A DNA stretch of 64,000 nucleotides from Eucommia ulmoides (lineage: Eukaryota > Streptophyta > Magnoliopsida > Garryales > Eucommiaceae), in NCBI GenBank assembly GCA_016647705.1, contig CM028333.1:6665616-6729615 (forward strand), given 5' to 3'. The stretch's first letter is position 1, and each line of letters starts with the position of its first letter. Shown piece by piece: positions 10,857 to 22,531 of the stretch. The notes beneath the pieces are model-generated. The model did not search any database, was not told the origin of the DNA, and saw only the letters and a list, made by a program, of their open reading frames with translations. The translations under genes and the position numbers were made by a program.

Positions 10857-11600
10857 AAGATCGTTGAATAGCATAGAATCCAAGAAAAACGAGAGAATGA
10901 AGGGTTGATTTTATTATTGCAAATAATGAATGCAAAGTTACAAAGAAAATATCTAGAAAAGAAAACTTTAATAGGCTTATAATAAGAAGACCTAGAAAAG
11001 AAGAAAAGTTTATTCTACCCTTAATACTAAATAAATATAATAACTGTAATATTTTCCCTCGAACTCATTTTGTGGTTGCAAGAAGTATTGAGAGTTTGCC
11101 AAACAAAAAGCGAACATGCGAAATAGAATAGGACTTGATAAACAAGTCGACAATCTGCATGGAAAAAGAAACAAAAGGTAAAGTAATAGTGTCATGCTGA
11201 AGGTGATGACGAGTGAAATGACAATCAATCTCAACGTGTTTAGTTTGTTCATGAAACACTAAGTTGTGAGCAATCTAGATTCTGGATAACACTCTTGTTA
11301 TCATAATATATAGGAATGGGATGAGAAAGAGAAACACCCATATCTGTAAGTAACCAACGTAACCAAATTTTGTTGGTGGTAGCAGATGCAATCGCATGAT
11401 ACTCAACTTCCGTGGAAGATTTGGAAACAACTTGTTTCTTGCTCTTCCAAGAAATAAGAGAATTGCCCAAAAATACGCAGAAATTAGTGCCAAACTTGCT
11501 ACTTGTGGATCACTAGCCGCATCAGCATTAGAGTTGCAGAAACACAATAGGCCTAACTCACTCTCAAACGACGCCTTATAAGATGAGGATTGTCTCTAGG
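10857..11600 (-). mobile_element. Ty1/copia fragment E: RNase H end and 3' LTR
   Basis: Minus-strand frames (11249-11547) encode SLISWKSKKQVVSKSSTEVE then YHAIASATTNKIWLRWLL and IYYDNKSVIQN, the second half of copia RNase H with its E and D motifs. A frameshift separates two overlapping frames. Lower on the plus strand a purine-rich spot near 11056-11072 (reverse strand) precedes an LTR-like tail ending ...GATCTTAACA at 10857. The upstream part of pol is missing. It belongs to a copia family distinct from A and C. Confidence 0.7.
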
Positions 11601-11637
11601 CTTATATATAGCTCAGGATCAGATAACACAAGCAGTG

Positions 11638-11860
11638 TAGGATTCAACAAGCTTCCTCACGTGTGTGGTGGACTTTGCCAAACTATTGCGAACGAATATC
11701 GGGGGATGAGCCCAACATCGATATGGGATTCTTTCTATACATCTCCTCACGAGTAGGGTGAACTTTTGACAAATCATTTCGAATGGATATCGGGGGGCCA
11801 AACATTGATGTGGGATTCAAAACGCCCCCTCACAAGCAGGGTGGACTTTTGACAAACCAA
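11638..11860. repeat. 87-bp imperfect tandem repeat, about 2.6 units
   Basis: Units begin GGGATTC at 11638, 11725 and 11812, each followed by a CTCAC...AGGGTGGACTTTTGACAAA-like segment and an ATATCGGGGG segment. The period is 87 bp. It lies between the copia fragment and the MITE at 11868 and may be part of an unrecognised LTR. Confidence 0.7.
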
Positions 11861-11867
11861 AAAATTA

Positions 11868-12508
11868 GGCCCCGTTTGGTTAGTGTTCCCAACCAAATCC
11901 AACCCAACCCAACCCAAAAATTCAGGGATTGATTGTTGGGAACACGTTTGGCAACGCACAAAACCCAACCCAATCCAACCCAAAAAATAGGAATTGATTC
12001 TTAAAATCCTAAAGAAACCAGAAACAAAAAAAAGTTGTTTCTTTTTGTGCCCAAAAAACTCAACCCAAAGTTCTCAACTTCCGACTTCATTTGCCGCCTG
12101 ACCACCACCACCCGCCGCCTCCTGCCGCCGTCGGCCACCGTCCGGCGACCATCGCCGCCACCGCCGCTATCTCCGGCCACCTCCGGCGATCATCGCTGGC
12201 CGCCGCCGCCGCCGTCTCCGGCCACCTCCGGCGACCTTCCACTGCCGCCGGCTACCTCCGGCGACCGTCGCCGGCCACCTCCGCCGCCGCCGTCTGGCCG
12301 CCACCAAACAAAAAAAAAATTTAAAAAAAAAAAAAAATTAGTTTTAGAATAAAATCGTTATCAAACACATTCTGTTCTCAGCACAAAACAAAAATTGTCG
12401 TTACCAAACGTAATTCTATTCCCAAAATTTTCAACCCAACCCAATTTAACTCAATCCAATCCATTCCAGTTGGGTTCAAAAAAGTGGGAACACTAACCAA
12501 ATGCCACC
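11868..12508. mobile_element. MITE 1, PIF/Harbinger-type, with GC-rich insert
   Basis: 641 bp with terminal inverted repeats GGCCCCGTTTGGTTAGTG (11868) and CACTAACCAAATGCCACC (ending 12508), flanked by TTA on both sides (11865-11867, 12509-12511). The 3-bp TTA duplication and the terminal sequence fit PIF/Harbinger (Tourist-like) MITEs. Both arms are rich in CAACCCAA words. The middle (about 12095-12310) is a GC-rich minisatellite of CCGGCCACCTCCGGCGA units. The proline-rich plus-strand frames over it come from this repeat and are not taken as genes. Confidence 0.85.
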
Positions 12509-12514
12509 TTAATT

Positions 12515-12640
12515 ACCCCCACACCTATATATATATATATACATATACGTGTGTGTATATTTATTTATGTATGTATATATGTATATATTGTATATGTGTG
12601 TATACATATACAACATATACATATATATACTAATGTATTA
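12515..12640. repeat. TA/TG-rich microsatellite
   Basis: Alternating TATATA, TGTGTG, TATGTATG and ATACAT runs over about 125 bp immediately after MITE 1. Confidence 0.8.
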
Positions 12641-12744
12641 ATTGGAGAAAAAACCATTTGTAATCAACTTTTTTTTAAATAATCTATTATTAAATAGGTA
12701 TTCAAAATTGATATCTAAAAAGATATCTAAAAAGGTATTTTGAG

Positions 12745-12912
12745 AATTTTGTTATATTTCACTATTTCATTCATTCTTTTATTCTATAACAATTAAATAA
12801 GAGAATGAAATAGTGATTTAATTGATAAATCCATTCTATTATTTCTTTTATATCATTATTTTTCCCATTTTATTCCATTTCAATTCCATTCTATCCAACC
12901 AAACGAGCCGCG
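12745..12912. mobile_element. Truncated Harbinger-type MITE end
   Basis: The right end reads ATTCTATCCAACCAAACGAG then CCG, the reverse complement of the left terminus of MITE 2 (CGGCTCGTTTGGTT at 13426). The left end was not found, so the element looks truncated or decayed. Its ATTCCATT-rich body resembles that of MITE 2. Confidence 0.55.
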
Positions 12913-13425
12913 AGTGGAAAACCAAAAAATGTAAAAATCATAGTGCCCATTCTCAATACAAGCCAATCCACTGACAAAGTCAAAGCTAGATACAACACGA
13001 TGATAGCTAATTTTTATTCTTACGATACGCGACTCCTCTCTGGAGATTTATGGATATTGTTTTCCTCGTGTAATCAGCCGTCTGGTAGCCTTCCCGAACT
13101 CCTTGCTTAGGTTACGTCTTCCATACCTCACTTCTTGTAACTTTACTAGTTGATCTTGTTTCATAGATCACACTGGAATTGATCTCTACACATTGTTAGG
13201 TGATTAAGCACTACCTTCGAATATTATTCTCCAGCTACATGTTGATGAATTCAAAACACTTCATTCAATTAATCTTTTAAGATCCAATGATTAAGGCATT
13301 TATTAAGGAGAAAGTCTTGGTAAAAAGCTTAGGAGTTGTTCTTTTGAAAATACAAATTCTCTAAAATCTTCTAAGTACTTGGAATGATCGGGTTTGTATT
13401 CATAGACTTGAAACCCGAAATTTTA
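12913..13425. other. Unassigned non-coding segment
   Basis: No gene or element recognised. It is split from 14425-14657 by MITE 2 and may belong to one older, unidentified LTR or intron. Confidence 0.3.
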
Positions 13426-14421
13426 CGGCTCGTTTGGTTAGACGGAATGGAATAAATGTGGAATGAAATGGAAGAAGTAATAGAATGAGAGAAAGAATGA
13501 AATAGAATTGTCAATGGAATCATTATTTCATTCACTTGTTTGGTTGATATAGAATGATGGAAGAAATTGAATAGTGGAATATAATAAAATTCTCACTATG
13601 CTCTTATGAAATTATTATTTCATTCTCTTGTTCTATTATCAGATTTTAGAACAAATTTCTAGCAAAATAAGTAGGTCTTTAGAAACGCTTAAACAGAAAT
13701 AGGGAACACAACCGAAACATATTATTTTTTGGTTCTCGAAATTTGTTCTATTTTTCGTCTGTTTTTTGTGACGTTTGTTTAGTGTTTTGATTAGTTTTCA
13801 ATTTCTACTTCTGTTTTTCATTATCTTCTTCTATGGTGTATATTTTGAGAGGTATATTTGAGGGAATTAAAATAGAATTGTTGTTGAATTTCTGTTTCAG
13901 TTTTAAACCTCATTACAGTATTATTCATTGTTCTGTTTCTGGTCTGGGATACAATTTCTTCATTCATTGTTCTATTTCTGTTATGGGAAAACAACTTCTT
14001 CTGGGAACAAAAATGCTAGAAATCTTCTATTTCTGTTGTCAATTTTCTGTTTCTATTCTCAATTTTTAGTTTTTGTTTTCTAATTTTTGTTCTCAATTTT
14101 CAGTTTATGTTATCTAATTTCTGTTTCTGTTCTCAATTTTTAGTTTTTGTTCTCTAATTTCTGTTTTCGTTCAATTTTCAGTATTTGTTCTCCAATTTTT
14201 GGATTGGGCTGGATCATGCGATGAATTTTTTTGTAATTTTTATTTTGATTCCATTAGACTGGACTTGATTCCAGTTCATCTACTATGGAATCTCATTCCC
14301 TTACTTTTCATTCCAATTGAATCACAAAAATGATTCCATTAGAAAACCAAACATCGAAATGAGAATCGAGAGCGGAATGACGATTCTATTCCGTCCCTAT
14401 TCCGTCCAACCGAACATGCCC
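13426..14421. mobile_element. MITE 2, PIF/Harbinger-type, 996 bp
   Basis: Starts CGGCTCGTTTGGTTAGACGG and ends CCGTCCAACCGAACATGCCC, imperfect inverted repeats, flanked by TTA on both sides (13423-13425, 14422-14424). Both arms carry GGAATGGAAT/ATTCCATT words. The centre (14000-14200) has a tandem-like T-rich repeat based on TTCTGTTTCTGTTCTCAATT. No transposase is present. Confidence 0.8.
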
Positions 14422-14424
14422 TTA

Positions 14425-14657
14425 GTCTTTTGGAAACTTCCAAATCTTAGAAAACAATATTAGAAAAATTCCCTAAAAAATCATCATAACTGTGCTTGAT
14501 TGTCTGTACATCTGATGCAGTAGTCCAAATGGCTATCTATCAAGGAGTAAACTTTCTGGATGATTGATCAAATCATTCAGGTGGTTTGTTTTCTGCTTGG
14601 AGATTGTCTAACACCTATATTGACCATTTGGACACACGAAACCCATTTTTTCCAAAA
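14425..14657. other. Unassigned segment before the SIRE-like element
   Basis: An exon-like run at about 14521-14580 has an acceptor-like GATGCAG and a donor-like CAG|GTGG but contains stops in all three frames. Nothing else is seen. Confidence 0.3.
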
Positions 14658-14733
14658 CTTCATATTTGTTTGTTTGTTTTTCCTTTGTAAAACCGCTTCA
14701 TATTTGTTTGTTTGTTTTTCCTTTGTAAAACCG
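14658..14733. repeat. 38-bp perfect tandem duplication
   Basis: The unit starting CTTCATATTTGTTTG and ending TTGTAAAACCG occurs twice in a row (14658-14695, 14696-14733), directly before the gag remnant of the SIRE-like element. Confidence 0.9.
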
Positions 14734-14734
14734 T

Positions 14735-15420
14735 GTTAGGACGCAAGTTCTAGCGAAAAATCTCTAGCAATTAAGGCACAAAAAGATGAAGATTATGATG
14801 ATGATGTGAGCTTAGACCGTGATCAAGAGCGGGATCTAGTTCCCATTACAAAGAACTTCAAGAGGATGGCACGTTGCACTTTTCATGGAAGGAGAAACTT
14901 TAGTGTCAACAATATTGAGTGTTTCAACTGTAACAAGTCAGGGCATTTTCAATATGATTCTTGAGATAAAAAAAAGAAAACAAATGGAGTGACAAAAAGA
15001 AATCAAAGAAGGAATACAAACTAGTCTTCACAAATTAATGCCCTAAAAGTACAACTCATTCTTTAAACAAATAGATTGAAAAATGTGAAGTTGAAAATAC
15101 TTCTCCAAAAAAAGTTTCAAAAATGTCTCATCGAATTTTGAAAAAGAAAACAAGGTGTTAAAATCAAATGTTGAGGATTTAAACTCTATAGTTCTCAAAT
15201 TGACAAAAGGTGAGAATAATTTAAAAAAACTTTTGGAAAGCTCGAGATGTGTTTTCAACAAAGTTGGTCTTGGATTTTAGAAAAATGTTAAGCAAAAATA
15301 ATTTCATAAATTATTTTTTGAAACCAAGAAAGTTGTTGAATGTTTTAATTGTAACATTTTAGGTTATACAATCAAAAATTGTTTTAGATCTAAATCAACA
15401 GTAAAGAAGGTCTAGGTTCC
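14735..15420 (+). pseudogene. SIRE-like gag C-terminal part, two zinc-knuckle remnants
   Basis: Starts in DASSSEKSLAIKAQKDEDYD, continues LVPITKNFKRMA and reaches CFNCNKSGHFQYDS, a CCHC knuckle whose final cysteine codon is now TGA (about 14962). A second, divergent knuckle, CFNCNILGYTIKNC, is read near 15340-15385. Between them is a lysine-rich coiled-coil-like stretch with many stops. Gag packages the element RNA; this copy is broken. Confidence 0.75.
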
Positions 15421-15624
15421 TAAGGGAACAATAAGTGTCCAAACTAACAAAATTAGACCTATATAGATTGGCTACCACTTAGGAACAAATTGAGGTGGTC
15501 CTTGCAGGTTAATCTTAAAGCATCTATATGTAAGGACAAATGATTCTTAGATAGTGGTTGTTCTTAGCACATGAAATAGGGATAAATAAAATTTGAGTCT
15601 TTAACACCTAAAGATGGAGGTCAC

Positions 15625-16020
15625 GTGACTTTTGCACACAATGCCAAGGGTAAGATAATTGGTATAAGTAATATTGGTAACTCATCAACTATAATTGAAG
15701 ATGTTCTTTTAGTTGATAGTCTTAAAAATAATTTGCTTAGCATAAGTCAGTTATGTGATGGAGGTTACAATTTTATTTTTAATAATAATAAGTTCATTAT
15801 TATGGGTGGAATAAATGATAGTATATTTCTTATTGCATCTCGTTTTACAAATGTCTGTATATGTTCATTTGATGGTTTTACTTTTCAAAATTTATCATGT
15901 CTCAACGCATCATCTGAAAATAGCTGATTGTGGCATAGACGATTAGAACATGCAAGCATGGACTCATTTTTTAGTTTGTCGAAAAGAAGTATTGTCATAG
16001 GTCTCCCTGATATTTAATAG
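15625..16020 (+). pseudogene. SIRE-like gag-pre-integrase domain
   Basis: A 100-residue open stretch has VTFAHNAKGKIIGISNIGNS, VLLVDSLKNNLLSISQLCD and GYNFIF, then across a stop LWHRRLEHASM. This is the protease end and the gag-pre-integrase domain with its H-x-H motif (LWHRRLEH). The upstream protease DSG motif is degraded. Confidence 0.8.
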
Positions 16021-16049
16021 TTAAGGACAATATTTTTTATGTTTGTCAG

Positions 16050-16840
16050 TTGGGTAAGCAAGTTAAATCATATTTTAAGAAGTTGCGTACATATACATGT
16101 AAGTCTATTAAATTGTTGCATTTAGATTTATTTGATCTTAATCCTATAGCAAGTTTAATAGGTAAGTTTAATGCATTTGTCATTGTTGATGATTACTTTA
16201 GATTTACATGGGTTCTCTTCATGACGAAGAAGAGTGATGTGGCATTTGCATTCATAAAATTCAATAAACGTGTTCAATATAAGAAACAATCTTGCATTGT
16301 TGACATTCGTAGTGATAGAGATCGAGAGTTTAAAAATTAGAAAATCTCTAACTATTGCAATGATCATGGATATTCTCATAATTTTTCTACTCCTAAAACT
16401 CCATAGCAAAATGGAGTTGTTGAAAGAAAGAACATGACGCTTCAAAAAATGGCCAAAACTATGCTCAATGAAAATAGTCTACCTAAATATTTTGGGGCCA
16501 AAGCTGTAAATACCGCATTTGATGTTATTAATCGAGTATCTATCCGAAAAGGTTTTAATAAAACTCCTTAAAATTTTAGATTGACAAAAACCCCAAATAT
16601 CTCTTATATCAAAGTGTTCAGTTGAAAATATTTTATTTTAAATGATAAAGATAATTTAAGAAAGTTTGATGGAAAATATGATGAGAGTATTATTCTTGGT
16701 CATGCTTTGGATAGTAAAGCATATGGAGTCTATAACAAAAGATCTTTGGTAGTTGAAGAATCTATGTATGTTGTGTTTTAGGAGGCTAATCCATTTTTAT
16801 TTAGAAAAGATTTGGATGAGGATGACGCAAGTATTTCCGC
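16050..16840 (+). pseudogene. SIRE-like integrase core
   Basis: LGKQVKSYFKK is followed by LLHLDLFDLNP (first catalytic D), FVIVDDYFRFTWVLFM, DIRSDRDREFKN (second D region) and, after a stop, PKTP-QNGVVERKNMTLQ (catalytic E in VVERKN). The three acidic positions of the DDE core are therefore visible, but two stops (about 16339 and 16405) cut the frame. The integrase tail KVFS ... LRKFDGKYDESIILGHA follows. Confidence 0.85.
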
Positions 16841-17039
16841 AAAATAGAAGGATCAAAGAATTGAACTTGAAAAAGAATCATCTAATCCTCATAGAAAATC
16901 ACAGCCTGAGGAGGAATTAGCAACTCCAAGGACAATGAAACGTGTTGTGGGACATCCAATTGATCAAATCATTGGTAGCATAAAAAAGTGTGTAGGTACT
17001 CGTTTTTCACTTAGAGATATTATTAATCTTGCTTTTCTC

Positions 17040-17830
17040 AAATCAAACCTAAAAATATTAATGAGGCTATATATAATGAAATGAATTTTAGTAATGCAAG
17101 AAGAATTACTTTAATTTGAGAGAAACGAAGTATGGACTCTAGTTCTTAGACCTGATTTTTACCCTATTATTGATACCAAATGAATTTACCGCAATAAAAA
17201 TGATGAAATAGGTATAGTAATTAGAAATAAGGCATGATTACTAATCAGGAAGTGGGTATAGATTATGATATACCTATACTCATATTGCTAGATTAAAAGT
17301 TATAAGAATATTATTAGCATTTACTTGCTCTCATTAGTTTAAATTATTCCAAATGGACGTTAAAAACGATTTTCTATAGAGTTTTATTGCTAAAAAAGTC
17401 TATGTCGAACAACCATCCGGTTTTGAAAATGATAAATTACTTGATCATGTTTTTAAAGTACATAAAGTTCTGTATGGTCTTAAACAAAGTTCCTAGAGCC
17501 TAGTATGAGAGACTAACAAGTTATTTAATTGAGAAAGGTTTTCAATGTGGGTTGATTGATATTGCATTATTTATTAAACAAATTGAAACATACATTCTTT
17601 TAGTTCAAATATATGTGGATGATATTATATTTGGGTCTACTAATGAAGATCTTTGTCAAGAGTTTGACAAGATAATGCGGGTAGAGTTCGAAATGAGTAC
17701 AATGGGAGAGTTTATATTCTTCCTTAGACCACAAATTAAACAAATAAAAGATAGAATCTTCATCAATCAAGCCAAGTATATGAAATAACTTCTTAAAAAA
17801 TATGGATTGGAAAGTGATAAAGAATGCAAA
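17040..17830 (+). pseudogene. SIRE-like reverse transcriptase
   Basis: Pieces in shifting frames read FYPIIDTK, LFQMDVKNDFL, VYVEQPSGFENDK, KVLYGLKQ and LLVQIYVDDIIFGSTNEDL, then MSTMGEFIFFLRPQIKQ. The YVDD active site is intact at about 17610-17625, but the amino half is destroyed by several stops and one-base shifts. Confidence 0.85.
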
Positions 17831-17879
17831 ACTCTCATGGCGATGGAAACTAAGCTTGAGAAAGATGACAAAGGTAAAA

Positions 17880-18567
17880 GCCTAAATGAAAAGACTTATC
17901 GAGGTATGATTGGAAGTCTTTTTCTATCTTACTGCTAGTAAACCTGATATTATATTTAGTGTATGTCTATGTGAGAAATTTCAATCTTGCCCTAAAGAAT
18001 CTCACTTAACTGTTGTTAAAAGGATCTTTCATTATTTGAAAGGTACATGTGACTTAGCATCATGGTATCCTCGGGGGAGTAGTTTCTTGTTAAGCTATTC
18101 TGACGATGATTTTGTTGGTTGCAAAGTAGAGCGTAAAAGCACAAATGGATCGTGTCACTTCTTAGGACATACACTTGTTTTTTGGTCTAGTAAGAAATAA
18201 ACTTCTATAGCCTTGTCCACAAAAGAGGATAAATACATGGCAGTAGGAAGTTATTGTGCACAGGTACTTTATATTAAACAATAGTTGAATGATTTTGGCA
18301 TTTGTATGGAAGAAGTTCTGATTTACCGTGACAACACAAGTGCAATTTGTCTCAGTAAAATTTCTACATAACACTCGCGTACTAAACATATTGAGATTCA
18401 CCATCACTTTATTCGGGATCATATTAAAAAAAATTGGCATTTCTCTAGAATATGTGATACACGATCAATTGACCAACATATTTACAAAACCTTTGGCAGA
18501 AGAATCGTTTTCAAAAGTCATTCGGGATTTGGGAATGGCTAGGTACAATAATATTTGTTTAGAATAG
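17880..18567 (+). pseudogene. SIRE-like RNase H
   Basis: Frame pieces give FYLTASKPDIIFSVCLCEKF, KRIFHYLKGTCDLASWYP, SDDDFVGCKVERKSTNG and GHTLVFWSSKK, then CFDNTSA-like codons and LTNIFTKPLAEESF with a terminal LGMARYNNICLE. This is the complete connection and RNase H order of copia pol. Stops at about 18198 and 18370 and a frameshift break it. Confidence 0.85.
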
Positions 18568-19716
18568 TTAGCATATTTTCAAAAATCATCATGAAAATTG
18601 TTTTCTAAACGTGCATGATTTTTTTTTTATTTAAAAATAGCATATAAGAGGACACATGCATTGTTTTAAAAATAATGTTCTTCGAGTACTTACAAATTAT
18701 TCTATATACTCAGGAGAAAAAATTTCATATTAAAGGATTATTGATACTTTGATAAAATTTTAATATGAATTTTATCATATCAAGTAATCCGACATTCCAA
18801 ACATTTGAAATTATCCCCCACTTATGACAAAGTGGGAGAGATTGGTGATGTTTTCTTTGATTGATCGGTATACACATTCACTCATATCATTTATGCATTC
18901 ATTCATCTTGGAATTAATATTTAAAACTTTGGTTATCTTGAAAATTTGTGAAAAGTTTTTAGCATCGTTGATATGTTTCTTGTTATGGTCTTAAAATTGA
19001 TTACCAAAACACGTCCTTATATTCAAGGAGAGTGTGGTTGATATTATTTTTTAGAAAACATTAAGTTAATCGTTATCATCAAAACCTAAGTATTATTTGA
19101 TATTTTGATGAAATAATTAACTTGAATTTTTTAATATTTTTATTGAGATGTGATTACAGAGATTAGTTCAAATTAATTAACGAGCAAAACATGATAAGTC
19201 AACGTGAAAGTTCCAGAATGATTCTAAAGAATGCTCAAGACTATGTGCAAGGTGGGTGTAAAAATAATGAATATGGTTTAGGCTAAATAACATGGTATAT
19301 TCAAATACATGTTTATGATTTATAATATAAATGGAAACGAATGTCATATCTAATATAGTTAACATAACTTATACGAATCATCATAATGAGAATGAATGTA
19401 AAAAGTGCAAGTGGTGTACATGTAGTAAATATGCACGACTATATGGTGAAAAATGATTTCAATAATATAGATGACCTATTCCACATGACATGTTGAATTA
19501 AGGATTTTCTACCCTATTGAATGACAAACATAATGATATATAATCTAAACAAAATATCCAAGAATGAAAAGTGGAGGTGGTGAAAAGTATCCTACGCATA
19601 CAATACTAAATGGTGGAAATAATTCAATAGCAAGAATTTTCTATATGGCCTATTCTATATGACGTATTTTTAATAGAATGGGAACTAAATGACATATTAT
19701 GATGGAAGGTGGAGAT
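18568..19716 (+). other. 3' non-coding spacer and polypurine tract of element D
   Basis: No open frame with domain similarity follows RNase H. A purine-rich AAAGTGGGAGAGA lies at 18830, and a second, AAGGTGGAGA (19706-19715), sits directly before the LTR. The segment 19575-19715 is homologous to the sequence that follows the LTR at 22433-22530 and 25646 onward. Confidence 0.55.
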
Positions 19717-22432
19717 TGTTGGCCCAAGTATACACAAGAGGGGAGTGAATTGGGTATTGCAAATAACTCTATACGATTGATCTATTTTACTTTCTATTAT
19801 TTTTACTCTATACTTAACAATAATTCAATTAAGATCAAAGTATTGAACAAGTGGAGAAAAATAAGAAGGCATGTAAAAACAAGCATGCACAAGACAACGA
19901 GTAAGAGATAAGAGACACAACGATTTATAATAGTTAGGAAAGGCCCCTCCTTACCTACCTTTAGTCTCTCAAGCTTATTCGTAGATTTCTAATCCACTAA
20001 TATTTGGATATTCTTATCCGGTGAAGATCAAACTATTACACTGTCACAAAACAAGGTTCATTTACATTTTGCTACAACTCTTACAAGGCAAGCTACGTTT
20101 ATGCGTTGCTACCCTCTCACAAGGTAAGGTATGTTTATATTGTGCTAAAAATCTCTCACGAGACAAGGTACGTTTATGTCTTGCTACTCTCTCACTAGAC
20201 AAGTTATGTTTATGCCTAACTACAATTCTCTTGCTTAGACCAACACGTTGTTCTAAGTTACAATTCAAACCCTCACAGTATGAAATTTTATCTTTGTTAG
20301 ATTTTACTGAGTCTATAACTTGGAGCTTCTATCGATCACATACAATATCAATACATCCTATATTGACTATTGCTAGGTGCTATAAAAGTTTGTGTACGAA
20401 GATGAAACAATGAAGCACGTACACAAGTAATATACATAGATAGATGTATATAATAAAGAATGCATGAGAAAGAATTAATTATCTCACTGAAGCACAAGTA
20501 ATGTATATATGATTCTTACTAAAGTATGAGCAACGACAGGTTTCAATATAATGTATATCTCTAAGAAAAATTAGTGAAAATAGTCAATCAGATCACCGCT
20601 TATTGGAATGGGATGCGGAGTATTTACGACCTTGATGAGTTCCTCTCGTGTCCAATATACCAATTCTAACTAATTCTGTGATTAAGTTGAAAACCGCTTT
20701 AGATTGATCTTACAAAATTCTAATTGGTTTTCGAAATGTTTGGATATCACAGGAAAAGATATGAACTCTTAGGAAGCAAAATTATGATAATCCAATTTAT
20801 TTTATCACAAATTTAGCAAAGTCCTCTAGAAGCACGATATATAATACTATTTCATTCTGGATATATGCAAGCATAACACACAAGAGCAAATAAATACAAT
20901 GCAACTTAGAACGAACTCACCGGGGTGATCAGAGATTTATACAATGAAGTATTACCATTGTAATGTTATTTCTTAGCTCAATTCCTCAAGGAGTTCCCCA
21001 ATTGAAAGAATATATTCTCTTATAAATACTCACTTAGGTGGATCTCACTCAAACTCACTCTTTTTACAAAGTAGTGTTCATTTCAACACTACACATCCAA
21101 TTTCGTACTAAGAGTGTTATTCACACAAGAATTAAGCTTTTAAAATATACAAGATGTGAAGAATATTAGGATTTTTGTATGTATTGCTCTAATGTGTTTT
21201 TTACAAAACGAATTAATGTTATTGCTCTTATATGGTGCTCTAATTTGAACAGATTGATAGAAATCTGTTGGTATTTAATTATGCATAATTATACAAACAT
21301 TATGCATAATTATTCAGATGATGTACATAAATTACAACATTCTAATTAAGCTTAATTAGAGCATATAGCCATTCTGAGACAAGTGCAATAAAAAGGATAC
21401 AATTTAGGGCAAAATGGTAATTTTTAGATCTGGGATTTTGCCCCTAAAACTTATATCATAATTCGATTATATTGATTCAAATCAAAGTCAAAGTATTTAA
21501 TTTAGGTTATAAATATATTTGAATCAATATGGCGTTCAATTCAAACTCAAATTTATATTTTTGCTTAATGTATTAAAATTGTACTGTAAATTGGTTGGCT
21601 GATAAGGAAAATAAGTTGATCGGCATTCATACTAAGACATTTTGGACAACCTACTGGTCTAATCCGTCGACTAGTCCATAGGGTCGGTTAACCAATTATT
21701 TAGAACAATGTGGTTTTGAACCTTCTAGTTTAATTGACCGGAGGTGATCATCGGTTGACTGAATGCTCAATTCCCTCAAGGATCTAGCCTACTAGTGTAA
21801 TTAGTTGACCAATTCTAGGGTTTCAATCAACCAATTAAGGCTTTTAGTTTTTCTTATTGGGCTGCTGGTGCCATCGGTTGACCGGCTAATCTATTTAATC
21901 GACCAATTCTAGCTTAATTTCAGTTTTTAGCCTAATTTGTTACTCAATTCAAGTCTCTTATTTATTTGATCTTTTCCACTCACGAACACACATTTTAATG
22001 GTAGTTAAGCACATGTATATCACATAAATCAAGATACCACATTAATATGCAAATAATATATGTTTGTGCATTCCTAGAAGAGTCAATATGTATGGGATTT
22101 GTAGGGATAGAATATTACCTTATCTTTGATATACAATAGTGTTCATTTTATCCTTCCCATGCCTTTGGATCTCCAATCTTTGTCATGAGTCTTCATCATC
22201 TTTCTTTGATCTTCATTTAACTCTTCATTCTTGATTTTATCTTTATTTGGTCCATATTCTTGATTCTTTAATTGAGTAACTTTTATGTTCTTCATGGATA
22301 ATCCTCCTTGTGGTATTTCCGGTATAGCTTATTCCTGTCTAAACATGCTCATCACCCATATTAAATACCAAAGTCACAAATATATTGTTATCATTAAAAT
22401 CTTTTTAGGGATTCACACCCTTGGGGTCAACA
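19717..22432 (+). repeat. 2.7-kb LTR of SIRE-like element D
   Basis: Begins TGTTGGCCCAAGTATACACA and ends CCTTGGGGTCAACA, giving a short inverted terminal pair (TGTTG/CAACA). The opening words (GGCCCAAGTATACA, GAGGGGAGTGAATTGGG) are those I associate with SIRE-type LTRs. The 3' third carries many GGTTGACC and GGTTAACC words (21650-21910). The 5-bp flanks are GAGAT and GAGGT, similar but not identical. Confidence 0.7.
20045..20235 (+). repeat. About 38-bp tandem repeat inside the SIRE-like LTR
   Basis: Five units based on ACAAGGTACGTTTATG followed by TTGCTACTCTCTC, differing by small indels. The open frames on both strands here reflect the repeat. Confidence 0.75.
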
Positions 22433-22531
22433 GAGGTTGTGAAAAGTTTCCTATGCGTGCAAGGCTTAAATGGTGGGAAATGATGTAATACTAAGAATGT
22501 TAATTCTACATGAAGTACTTCAATGGCATAG

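Larger units (their letters stand above)
14735..22432 (+). mobile_element. SIRE-like Ty1/copia element D with 3' LTR
   Basis: A 5'-truncated copia element that keeps, in order, gag zinc knuckles, the gag-pre-integrase domain, integrase, reverse transcriptase, RNase H, a 1.1-kb 3' non-coding spacer, a polypurine tract and a 2.7-kb LTR. Reverse transcriptase wording (LLVQIYVDDIIFGSTNEDL) and the long LTR with many GGTTGACC words fit the SIRE/Maximus lineage. All frames are interrupted, so it is inactive. The 5' LTR, primer site and start of gag are absent. Confidence 0.85.

Noticed and set aside
12035..12352. Proline- and alanine-rich plus-strand frames
   Set aside because: They arise from the CCG-rich minisatellite inside MITE 1, in two frames at once.
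14521..14580. Exon-like segment between GATGCAG and CAG|GTGG
   Set aside because: All three frames contain stops.
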